A stretch of 12,983 bases of DNA. Source: Paracoccaceae bacterium. Lineage in GTDB: Bacteria; Pseudomonadota; Alphaproteobacteria; Rhodobacterales; Rhodobacteraceae. The stretch is from the NCBI GenBank assembly GCA_007128995.1, contig SKWJ01000098.1:1-12983 (forward strand), in the 5' to 3' direction. The position numbers and the translations under genes are program-made. The notes beneath the pieces were generated by a model. That model was given only the letters and a program-made list of their open reading frames with translations, had not been told where the DNA came from and ran no database searches. The stretch's first letter is position 1. Every line of letters begins with the position of its first letter. Positions 6,806-12,983 of this stretch are shown here, piece after piece.

Positions 6806-8206
6806 ATGTCCGAGCGCGTCGTCACCCGCTTTGCCCCCTCACCAACAGGGTTCCTTCATATCGGAGGCGCGCGAACGGCTTTGTTCAACTGGCTGTATGC
6901 GCGGGGCCGCGGGGGCAAATTTCTGCTGCGCATCGAAGATACCGACCGCGCACGCTCTACGGCAGAAGCGACAGACGCCATCCTTGCAGGGTTGAGCTGG
7001 CTTGGGCTGGATTGGGACGGAGAGCCGCTCAGTCAGTTTTCACGCGCGGATCGTCACGCGGAGATTGCCCATCAGATGCTTGCCTCCGGGCATGCCTACA
7101 AGTGCTTTGCCGCTCAAGACGAAATCGAGGCATTTCGCGAATCAGCGCGACAGGCGGGCCAGTCAACGCTGTATCGTTCGCCATGGCGCGACAGCGATCC
7201 TTCGCAGCATCCTGACACACCCTTCGTGATCCGGATCAAGGCACCGATCGAGGGCGATACGATCATCCATGATCAGGTGCAGGGCGATGTGCGTATCCGC
7301 AACGACCAGCTGGACGACATGATCGTCCTGCGTTCTGATGGGACGCCCACCTATATGCTTGCGGTTGTCGTGGATGATCACGACATGGGTGTGACCCATG
7401 TGATCCGGGGCGATGACCACCTGAACAATGCCGCCCGCCAGATGCTGGTGTATCAGGCCATGGGCTGGCAAGTACCTGTCTGGGCTCATATTCCGCTGAT
7501 CCATGGCCCGGATGGCAAGAAACTCTCGAAACGCCATGGCGCACTCGGGGTCGAGGAATATCAGCAGATGGGGTACCCAGCCGCTGCCATGCGCAACTAT
7601 CTTGCGCGGCTTGGCTGGAGCCACGGAAATGACGAGTTCTTCACTGACGCGCAGGCACTTGAATGGTTTGACCTGGCCGGAATAGGCAAGTCTCCGGCAC
7701 GGCTTGATTTCAAGAAACTCGATCACCTGACAGCACAACACATGAGCGTGGCAGATGATGCTGCGCTGCTGCATGAATTTGAAGAATACCTGTCGGCGAC
7801 CAAGGCCCCTGCCCTGTCAGAGACACAGAAAGCGGGACTGCTGCGCGCCCTGCCATTGGTCAAGGATAAAGCCAAGGGCTTCCCTCAAATATATGAAAAA
7901 TCTCACTTTATTCTGACCTCCCGACCAGTGGAGCTGGACGAGAAATCACAACAGGCACTTGATAATGTATCCCGTAGTATACTGAAGGAATTGACGCCGC
8001 GCCTGCAAACTGCTACGTGGGAACGGAAATTTTTGGAGGGGATTGTCACCGAAATTGCGCAGGCGCATGGTCTGGGTCTTGGCAAGATTGCGCAACCCCT
8101 GCGCGCGGCCTTGGCAGGACGCAGCACAAGCCCAAGTGTTTTTGACATGATGATCGTACTTGGCAAGGCCGAAAGTCTTGGCCGTATCGAGGATGCAGTT
8201 ACCTGA
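6806..8206 (+). CDS. gltX: Glutamyl-tRNA synthetase
   Basis: Class I aminoacyl-tRNA synthetase that charges tRNA-Glu with glutamate (ATP-dependent, cytoplasmic). The 466-residue length is typical. The catalytic Rossmann domain begins at once: [19 protein letters not shown] at 8-26 with the HIGH-type HIGG at 18-21, then [12 protein letters not shown] at 39-50, [19 protein letters not shown] at 177-195, VIRGDDHL at 199-206, and the KMSKS-type KLSKR at 239-243. The alpha-helical anticodon-binding region follows. The cysteine zinc cluster seen in E. coli GluRS is not visible, as in many bacteria. Alphaproteobacteria often carry a second gltX and may misacylate tRNA-Gln for amidation by GatCAB; the sequence alone does not decide this. 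ATG 6806 has only a loose AAAAGG about 12 nt upstream. gltA follows 84 bp downstream on the same strand. Confidence 0.96.
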   Translation: MSERVVTRFAPSPTGFLHIGGARTALFNWLYARGRGGKFLLRIEDTDRARSTAEATDAILAGLSWLGLDWDGEPLSQFSRADRHAEIAHQMLASGHAYKCFAAQDEIEAFRESARQAGQSTLYRSPWRDSDPSQHPDTPFVIRIKAPIEGDTIIHDQVQGDVRIRNDQLDDMIVLRSDGTPTYMLAVVVDDHDMGVTHVIRGDDHLNNAARQMLVYQAMGWQVPVWAHIPLIHGPDGKKLSKRHGALGVEEYQQMGYPAAAMRNYLARLGWSHGNDEFFTDAQALEWFDLAGIGKSPARLDFKKLDHLTAQHMSVADDAALLHEFEEYLSATKAPALSETQKAGLLRALPLVKDKAKGFPQIYEKSHFILTSRPVELDEKSQQALDNVSRSILKELTPRLQTATWERKFLEGIVTEIAQAHGLGLGKIAQPLRAALAGRSTSPSVFDMMIVLGKAESLGRIEDAVT

Positions 8207-8246
8207 ACTGACCGGGCCGTCGCCCCTCAGCCAGGCATTGGGACCG

Positions 8247-8277
8247 CCTGTGGGACAGCTTTCCTTCAGGCCACAGG
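8247..8277 (+). other. Inverted repeat just upstream of the gltA ribosome binding site
   Basis: CCTGTGG (8247-8253) and CCACAGG (8271-8277) form a perfect 7-bp stem with a 17-nt loop, ending 1-2 bases before the AAAGGA ribosome binding site of gltA (8279-8284). No T tract follows. It could be a leader hairpin affecting gltA translation, a processing site between gltX and gltA, or chance. Confidence 0.35.
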
Positions 8278-8290
8278 GAAAGGATGAGGA

Positions 8291-9586
8291 ATGGCGAACA
8301 CGAGCGACACGGCAAAGCTATCAATCGGAGGCAAGGTTATTGATCTGCCGATCATGAAACCTTCTGTCGGCCCGGATGTCGTTGACATCCGCAAGCTGTA
8401 TGCGCAAGGCGACGTGTTCACCTATGATCCGGGGTTCACCTCAACGGCATCCTGCTCATCGACAATCACCTATATTGACGGTGATGCTGGCGAACTTCTC
8501 TACCGCGGCTATGCAATTGAAGACCTCGCTGAGAAATCTCATTTTCTGGAATGCTGCTATCTTCTGCTTTACGGGGAGTTGCCCTCGGCAGCAGATCTTG
8601 AGGATTTTGAGAGCCGCGTGACGCGGCACACGATGATCCACGAACAGATGCACAACTTCTTTCGCGGGTTTCGTCGTGACAGCCATCCGATGGCGATCAT
8701 GACCGGGGTGGTCGGGGCGATGTCCGCATTCTATCACGACTCGACCGATATCAACGATCCGTGGCAGCGCGAAGTTGCTGCAATCCGTATGATTGCAAAG
8801 ATGCCGACGATTGCAGCGATGGCCTACAAGTACTCGATCGGACAGCCGTTTGTTTACCCCAAGAACAGCCTCGATTACTCCGGCAACTTCCTGCATATGT
8901 GCTTCGCTGTCCCGGCAGAGGAATATGTCGTCGACCCGATCCTGAGCCGTGCGATGGATCGCATCATGATGCTGCATGCAGATCATGAACAAAACGCCTC
9001 GACATCGACCGTCAGACTGGCCGGGTCATCGGGCGCCAACCCCTTTGCGTGTATTGCTGCCGGCATCGCGTGCCTCTGGGGACCGGCGCATGGCGGCGCC
9101 AATCAGGCTTGTCTTGAAATGCTGCGCGAAATCGGAACGGTGGATCGTATCCCCGAATTCATTGCGCGGGCAAAGGACAAGGACGACCCCTTCAAGCTGA
9201 TGGGCTTCGGACACCGGGTCTACAAGAACTTCGATCCGCGCGCGACGGTCATGAAGCAATCTGCGGATGAGGTCCTGGGACTGCTGGGCGTTGAAGACAA
9301 TGAAGTGCTCAAGGTCGCGAAGGAACTGGAACGTATCGCGCTGGAAGACGAGTATTTCATCTCGAAGAAACTGTACCCGAATGTCGATTTCTATTCCGGT
9401 ATCATCCTCGAGGCGATGGGCTTCCCGACAGCGATGTTCACACCCATATTCGCCTTGTCGCGGACTGTAGGCTGGATCTCGCAATGGAAAGAAATGATTT
9501 CGGACCCGGAGCAGAAAATTGGTCGGCCGCGCCAGCGCTATACAGGTGCGCCGCGCCGTGACTATATCGAAATCGAGAACCGGTAA
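8291..9586 (+). CDS. gltA: Citrate synthase, type II
   Basis: Cytoplasmic TCA-cycle enzyme: acetyl-CoA + oxaloacetate + water gives citrate + CoA. The 431-residue product has the N-terminal beta-rich extension (residues 5-60) that marks the type II, hexameric, NADH-sensitive class of Gram-negative bacteria. Catalytic residues are visible: His267 in [10 protein letters not shown], His308 in [14 protein letters not shown], and Asp366 in NVDFYSG. The substrate-binding [11 protein letters not shown] (228-238) and the C-terminal GRPRQRYTG (411-419) are also present. ATG 8291 is preceded by AAAGGA at 6-nt spacing. It lies 84 bp after gltX; a hairpin in that gap ends at its ribosome binding site, so it may be read both with gltX and from its own promoter. 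An inverted repeat without a T tract follows the gene. Confidence 0.97.
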   Translation: MANTSDTAKLSIGGKVIDLPIMKPSVGPDVVDIRKLYAQGDVFTYDPGFTSTASCSSTITYIDGDAGELLYRGYAIEDLAEKSHFLECCYLLLYGELPSAADLEDFESRVTRHTMIHEQMHNFFRGFRRDSHPMAIMTGVVGAMSAFYHDSTDINDPWQREVAAIRMIAKMPTIAAMAYKYSIGQPFVYPKNSLDYSGNFLHMCFAVPAEEYVVDPILSRAMDRIMMLHADHEQNASTSTVRLAGSSGANPFACIAAGIACLWGPAHGGANQACLEMLREIGTVDRIPEFIARAKDKDDPFKLMGFGHRVYKNFDPRATVMKQSADEVLGLLGVEDNEVLKVAKELERIALEDEYFISKKLYPNVDFYSGIILEAMGFPTAMFTPIFALSRTVGWISQWKEMISDPEQKIGRPRQRYTGAPRRDYIEIENR

Positions 9587-9595
9587 GGTATTCCA

Positions 9596-9638
9596 GTCAG
9601 CGGCTGTGCTTTGGTTTTCCCGACCCTCTGCCGCTGAC
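9596..9638. other. 9-bp inverted repeat after gltA
   Basis: GTCAGCGGC (9596-9604) and GCCGCTGAC (9630-9638) are perfect inverted copies separated by 25 nt, starting 10 bp after the gltA stop. No T tract follows on either strand, so it is not a classic intrinsic terminator. It may be a 3'-end stabilising hairpin, a weak terminator, or an operator for the membrane-protein gene starting near 9698. Confidence 0.4.
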
Positions 9639-9697
9639 GCACAAATAAACACGTGCGCATGACCGGAACCGCGCAGCCTTGGAGAGCGTTTGACACT

Positions 9698-10426
9698 ATG
9701 TTTATCCGTACTCTCCATTGGCTGTCCGCCTTTGCCGTCGCGGCCTTCGTGATCTCGCCTGCAGTCACTGCCGATTTCAATGGGTTTCCGCCCGATATTT
9801 TCCCGATCCCCCAGATTGATCCGCCTGTTCAGCCTGCTGGATATGCCTTCTCGATCTGGGGACTGATATACATCTGGCTTTGCGCCCAGATCGGGTACGG
9901 GCTTTGGTCGCGACGCGAGTCCCGCCTATGGGTGAAGCCCCGGATCGGGTTGCTTCTGGCTTTGGGGCCTGGCGCATTCTGGCTTGCGCTGGCCAACAGC
10001 GCCCCGATTGCGGCGACGGTTCTGATCTTCTGGATGCTGATATGGTCCCTCTATGCGTTCATAAACAGTCCGGCTGACGAAGATCGCTGGATTCTTCAGG
10101 CCCCGATTGGCGTGCTTGCCGGCTGGTTAAGCGCTGCGAGCTTTGTCTCGCTTGGCCTTGTCCTGGCGGGATTCGGGATACTCAGCCAGGTGCCGGCAGC
10201 TTTGCTGGCATTGGGCGGTCTTGTTCTGCTGGGCCTGTATATCCAGACACGCAAACCGGCTGCGATCGAATATGGCGTGACCCTGATCTGGGCGCTCACC
10301 GGCGTTCTGGTTGCAAATCTGGGTGGTGACTGGGTTGTCCAAGCGGCAACCGTCCTTGCCGCGCTGACGATCACCCTTGTCGCAGGGCGCGGGCTTTGGA
10401 CTGGACAGTCAGGCGCGCGGCTGTAA
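9698..10426 (+). CDS. Multi-pass membrane protein, TspO/MBR-like (long form)
   Basis: A 242-residue, very hydrophobic protein with about eight predicted membrane segments (roughly 5-22, 50-69, 82-100, 103-121, 134-155, 164-183, 190-207, 211-230). The segment QPAGYAFSIWGLIYIW (45-60) and the tryptophan-rich GWLSAASFVS (142-151) recall the larger relatives of tryptophan-rich sensory protein TspO/MBR, whose standard members have about 160 residues and five segments and bind porphyrins. I base this on motif resemblance only; ligand and function are unknown. Start choice is uncertain: ATG 9698 has GGAGAG 11 nt upstream and gives a clean first membrane segment, while GTG 9653 or ATG 9659 would add 13-15 residues but lack a ribosome binding site. 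It lies between gltA and mazG on the same strand, 31 bp before the chosen mazG start. Confidence 0.55.
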   Translation: MFIRTLHWLSAFAVAAFVISPAVTADFNGFPPDIFPIPQIDPPVQPAGYAFSIWGLIYIWLCAQIGYGLWSRRESRLWVKPRIGLLLALGPGAFWLALANSAPIAATVLIFWMLIWSLYAFINSPADEDRWILQAPIGVLAGWLSAASFVSLGLVLAGFGILSQVPAALLALGGLVLLGLYIQTRKPAAIEYGVTLIWALTGVLVANLGGDWVVQAATVLAALTITLVAGRGLWTGQSGARL

Positions 10427-10457
10427 GACAGGCAATGTGACACAGTCGTACAAGAAT

Positions 10458-11285
10458 ATGCCCCTTGATCCTCTCATCCTTGCCCCCGACGGCAGCATGG
10501 AGAGGCTACGCGCGATCATGCGCGCCCTACGCGACCCCAAGACTGGCTGCCCTTGGGACATCGAGCAGGATTTCGCATCTATCGCGCCCTATACGATAGA
10601 AGAGGCCTATGAGGTCGAGGATGCGATCGCTCAGGAAGATTGGCGCGCTCTGGAGGGTGAGTTGGGGGATCTGTTGCTTCAGGTCGTGTACCATGCCCAG
10701 ATTGGTGAAGAATCCGGACATTTCACCTTTGAGTCGATCACACGCATTATCAGCGACAAGATGGTGTCGCGGCATCCTCATGTGTTCGGCGATGCCAGCC
10801 GTGACAAAACTGCAGACGATCAGGTGGCCGACTGGGAACAGGTAAAGGCCACCGAACGCGCAGCACGCAACCAGAGCGGAGTTCTGGACGATGTTGCGCT
10901 TGGATTGCCCGCCTTGATGCGCGCCGTGAAACTGCAAAAGCGGGCCGCGCGCGTCGGCTTCGACTGGCCCGAAACGTCACTCGTGCTGGAGAAGATTGTC
11001 GAAGAAGCGCGCGAACTGACCGAAGCGCGCGAAACACTTGGTCATTCGGAGCAGGTCGAGGAATTTGGTGATCTGCTCTTTGTCATGGCCAATCTTGCCC
11101 GCCACCTTGAAATCGACCCCGAAGCCGCCCTGCGCGCGGCCAATGTCAAATTCACCCGCCGGTTCCGCGCGATCGAAGCCGCGCTTGCCGAAACGAACCG
11201 TCGCCCGGAAGACAGCGATCTGGAAGAAATGGATGCCCTGTGGAACGCAGCCAAGGCGCGCGAGAAGCAAAATGCAGACAGATGA
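10458..11285 (+). CDS. mazG: Nucleoside triphosphate pyrophosphohydrolase MazG
   Basis: Cytoplasmic house-cleaning enzyme that hydrolyses (d)NTPs to (d)NMP and pyrophosphate; in E. coli it also affects ppGpp levels. The 275-residue product has the two tandem all-alpha MazG domains of the E. coli type. Domain 1: GCPWD at 30-34, TIEEAYEV at 46-53 and ELGDLLLQ at 68-75, giving the EExxE and ExxD magnesium ligands. A linker with DDVALGLPALMRAVKLQKRAARVGFDW (144-170) follows. Domain 2: VEEARELTEA at 181-190 and EEFGDLLF at 201-208. In E. coli the second domain is the active one. ATG 10458 gives the usual N-terminus but has a poor ribosome binding site; GTG 10437, with AGG 4 nt upstream, would add 7 residues. 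The last 14 bases overlap the DUF1638 gene, implying co-translation. Confidence 0.94.
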   Translation: MPLDPLILAPDGSMERLRAIMRALRDPKTGCPWDIEQDFASIAPYTIEEAYEVEDAIAQEDWRALEGELGDLLLQVVYHAQIGEESGHFTFESITRIISDKMVSRHPHVFGDASRDKTADDQVADWEQVKATERAARNQSGVLDDVALGLPALMRAVKLQKRAARVGFDWPETSLVLEKIVEEARELTEARETLGHSEQVEEFGDLLFVMANLARHLEIDPEAALRAANVKFTRRFRAIEAALAETNRRPEDSDLEEMDALWNAAKAREKQNADR

Positions 11286-11907
11286 CGCGACCCTGACAGT
11301 CGAAGGCTTGCGGGCGTCCGGACGCGGGTCGATCCTGCTTCTCGCCTGCGGGGCACTTGCCCGCGAGATTCTTGCGCTGAAATCCCTGAACGGATGGGCG
11401 CATATGGACCTGCTCTGCCTTCCGGCAAACCTGCATCTATGGCCAGGGCGGATTCCAGATGCGGTCGAACAGGCCGTAAGGGAACACCGCGGCCGCTATG
11501 ACAGCATTTTCGTGGTCTATGCAGATTGCGGAACAGGCGGGCTGTTGCAGGCTCGCTGCGCAGAACTTGGCGTCGAGATGGTGCCCGGGCCGCATTGCTA
11601 CGCGTTTTTCGAGGGGGCAGAGGCTTTTGCCGCCAAGGGCGATGAAGAGATGACAGCCTTTTATCTCACGGATTTTCTGGTCCGTCAGTTTGACGCTTTT
11701 GTCTGGAAACCGATGGGGTTCGACCGCCATCCGGAACTCATTCCGATGATGTTCGGCAATTATACGCGGCTGATCTATCAGGCACAAACGGAGGATCCGG
11801 CGTTGGACGAGAAGGCACGAGACTGTGCTGCGCGGCTGGGTCTGGCCTATGAGCGCCGCTACACCGGCTATGGCGATCTCGGACGCGAACTTGCAAAGCG
11901 CGCTTGA
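11272..11907 (+). CDS. DUF1638 domain protein of unknown function
   Basis: The 211-residue product fits the DUF1638 family along its whole length: ACGALAREI (25-33), NLHLWPGRIPDAV (53-65), VYADCGTGGLL (82-92), VPGPHCYAFFEG (104-115), FYLTDFL (130-136), FDRHPEL (150-156), FGNY (161-164) and TGYGDL (198-203). No signal peptide or membrane segment is seen, so it is probably cytoplasmic. Cys26, His55, Cys86, His108 and Cys109 lie in the conserved blocks and could bind a metal or cofactor; that is inference. From memory, relatives in alphaproteobacteria and methanogens often sit near corrinoid methyltransferase genes, but none is in this window. The start at ATG 11272 lies inside mazG (14-bp overlap, +1 frame shift), with GAGAAG upstream as a weak ribosome binding site. 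It converges on the tusA-like gene across 48 bp, where only a weak inverted repeat (GCCGATG 11909-11915 / CATCGGC 11940-11946) is seen. Confidence 0.85.
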   Translation: MQTDDATLTVEGLRASGRGSILLLACGALAREILALKSLNGWAHMDLLCLPANLHLWPGRIPDAVEQAVREHRGRYDSIFVVYADCGTGGLLQARCAELGVEMVPGPHCYAFFEGAEAFAAKGDEEMTAFYLTDFLVRQFDAFVWKPMGFDRHPELIPMMFGNYTRLIYQAQTEDPALDEKARDCAARLGLAYERRYTGYGDLGRELAKRA

Positions 11908-11955
11908 CGCCGATGCGATTGATACCCGCATAGCCAGCCCATCGGCCAAGACTGA

Positions 11956-12183
11956 TCAGATATGGCGAATATAGTACGCGGTAGCGTCACTGCGCTCTAT
12001 GACGTCCACGAGTTCATGACCGGCCTCTGCGCAGAAATGCGGGATATCGACCACCGCGGCCGGGTCCGTTGCCAGAACGCAAAGAACTTCGCCCGCTCTC
12101 ATCTCCTTCAGCCGCTTGCGCGCTTTCAGCACCGGCAATGGACATAGCAGTCCTATTGCATCAAGCTCCAAATCTGCCTGCAT
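11956..12183 (-). CDS. TusA-family sulfurtransferase (SirA/YedF-like)
   Basis: A 75-residue cytoplasmic protein of the TusA fold. The family hallmark CPxP is present as Cys14-Pro-Leu-Pro17 in GLLCPLPVLKARK, and Cys14 would carry a persulfide sulfur. DPAAVVDIPHFCAEAGHEL (about 40-58) is the typical second half. Family members relay sulfur for tRNA thiolation (TusA itself), molybdenum cofactor or sulfur oxidation; which role applies here is not evident, and E. coli TusA neighbours are absent. The start ATG at 12183 is 2 bp after the stop of the small upstream gene and uses GAGGT inside that gene as ribosome binding site, so it is probably the last gene of the glnE unit. It converges on the DUF1638 gene. 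Confidence 0.9.
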   Translation of the reverse strand: MQADLELDAIGLLCPLPVLKARKRLKEMRAGEVLCVLATDPAAVVDIPHFCAEAGHELVDVIERSDATAYYIRHI

Positions 12184-12185
12184 GA

Positions 12186-12446
12186 CTATACCTCGCGCCG
12201 CCTGCGCCGCCGCCGTGCAGGAGCGCTTGCTGTCGCAAGCCCCGCGCGCAACAGGGCCGTCATCGGGTGATCATTGGCCTCTGCGCCGTATTGGGCGATC
12301 AGCGCCTCAAGTGCTGCATGCTGATTCGTGTCCGCGGGCAAACTGAGTGCCCAGTCAATCAGGATAGAGCGACATTCACCATCGCTTATGCCCTCTATCC
12401 GATAACTCTCGCGGATCAAACCTTTCGGGTCATGGCTGGTCTGCAT
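12186..12446 (-). CDS. Small hypothetical protein with Arg7 tail
   Basis: An 86-residue protein that I cannot assign to a named family. It starts MQTSHDPKGLIRESYRIEG, has a mixed helical middle (ECRSILIDWALSLP, HAALEALIAQYG, DHPMTALLRAG) and ends in seven consecutive arginines followed by Glu-Val. There is no signal peptide or membrane segment. It is credible as a gene for three reasons. ATG 12446 has AAGGA 5 nt upstream. It overlaps the glnE stop by 17 bp in another frame. Its stop lies 2 bp before the tusA-like start. An upstream in-frame ATG at 12473 would add 9 residues without a comparable ribosome binding site. The basic tail might bind nucleic acid, which is speculation. Tight coupling suggests co-translation with glnE and the tusA-like gene. 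Confidence 0.75.
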   Translation of the reverse strand: MQTSHDPKGLIRESYRIEGISDGECRSILIDWALSLPADTNQHAALEALIAQYGAEANDHPMTALLRAGLATASAPARRRRRRREV

Positions 12447-12983
12447 CGCGTTCCTTTTCAACCATGGCTGCATCTTTTGCCAGAATTTCGGTTATAATGC
12501 CATCAGCGGCCGTGCAGGTTACCGTGAGTCTTTTTTCCAATGCGTCAATCGTATCAGCGCCCGCAGAGTGCAAGATAAACTTCTGTCCGCCCGGGCCAAG
12601 ATCTGCAATATCCGAAATTCTGTCTGCCAGTAACCGCCCGGTTGCCTGGACGGTCCAGCACAACCGGTAAGCCTGAGCAAGGCTTTGCGCGATCTGCTCC
12701 GAAATGACACCCGCTTTTGCCCCGGCGCGAAGTTGCGCCTCGACCCGGCGCGCATGATGGCCCGATCTGAGCGCGCAGAATTGCGCCGCCAATTCGATAT
12801 CCAGCAGTCGCCCGGGCCCGGCCTTGGCATCCCACAGACCATGCGCAGGTTTTGCCTCGGCAAGACGTGCGCGCATCTCCGACACGTCCTGGGCGATGGA
12901 CTTGCCAGTGGACTTGTCTGCCAGCAAATCACGGCGCATGCTTTCCAGCCGCTCGCCGAGAGAAAAGGAACCGGCAACCCGGC
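12430..12983 (-). CDS. glnE: Glutamine synthetase adenylyltransferase/deadenylylase GlnE, C-terminal part
   Basis: Partial gene: the 5' part lies beyond the right edge, leaving the last 183 codons (reading from base 12981 to TGA at 12430-12432). GlnE attaches AMP to, and removes it from, glutamine synthetase in response to PII and glutamine. The fragment begins VAGSFSLGERLESMRRDLL and contains the element that follows the second nucleotidyltransferase domain: SEMRARLAEAKPAHGLWDAKAGPGRLLDIELAAQ, with the characteristic WDAKxGPGxLLDIE core. A helical PII-uridylyltransferase-like region then runs to the end. This matches the alphaproteobacterial GlnE C-terminus. The catalytic motifs of both nucleotidyltransferase domains are outside the window. 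The 3' end overlaps the next gene by 17 bp. Confidence 0.85.
   Translation of the reverse strand, partial: RVAGSFSLGERLESMRRDLLADKSTGKSIAQDVSEMRARLAEAKPAHGLWDAKAGPGRLLDIELAAQFCALRSGHHARRVEAQLRAGAKAGVISEQIAQSLAQAYRLCWTVQATGRLLADRISDIADLGPGGQKFILHSAGADTIDALEKRLTVTCTAADGIITEILAKDAAMVEKERDADQP

Noticed and set aside
1..12983. CRISPR arrays, insertion sequences, tRNA or rRNA genes, phage or defence genes
   Set aside because: I looked for regular repeats, terminal inverted repeats, transposase motifs, tRNA-like segments and defence motifs and found none. All larger genes are core metabolic or housekeeping types.

Overview
The window is an ordinary chromosomal stretch of an alphaproteobacterium, most likely of the order Rhodobacterales (Rhodobacter/Roseobacter type). 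I infer this from moderately high GC, from protein sequences resembling that group's GlnE, ComEC, GluRS and citrate synthase, and from the purL-bolA-grxD and comEC/gltX/gltA neighbourhoods. It is a core-genome region: I see no insertion sequence, phage gene, CRISPR array, tRNA or rRNA.

Left part (1-1708). The last 57 codons of a 3-oxoacid CoA-transferase subunit B run into a 10-bp hairpin. On its other side a secreted SLT-type lytic transglycosylase ends convergently. A 608-bp gap follows before the next protein start. It holds no credible protein gene but is not empty: it has a perfect TATAAT box with a palindrome against it, then a short two-hairpin transcript candidate ending in a strong intrinsic terminator with an 8-T tract. 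This is best read as an unannotated small RNA. The purL leader comes next.

Middle part (1709-9586). purL (purine synthesis), a BolA2/IbaG-type gene and the CGFS monothiol glutaredoxin gene grxD form a likely operon closed by an intrinsic terminator. BolA and Grx4 proteins typically act together in iron-sulfur handling. comEC (DNA-uptake channel, without a recognisable metallo-beta-lactamase domain) lies on the minus strand, converging on grxD. It diverges from gltX (glutamyl-tRNA synthetase), which is followed by gltA (type II citrate synthase).

Right part (9587-12983). A multi-pass membrane protein resembling the long TspO/MBR-like family is followed by mazG (nucleoside triphosphate pyrophosphohydrolase) and a DUF1638 gene whose start overlaps the end of mazG. 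Converging from the right edge is a tight minus-strand unit: the 3' end of glnE (glutamine synthetase adenylyltransferase), an 86-residue unknown protein with an Arg7 tail whose start overlaps glnE, and a TusA-family CPxP protein 2 bp further on.

No new multi-gene system is evident. The observations most worth pursuing are the candidate small RNA with its exposed ACCTCCC stretch and operator-like promoter, the mazG-DUF1638 coupling, and the small unknown gene between glnE and the tusA-like gene.
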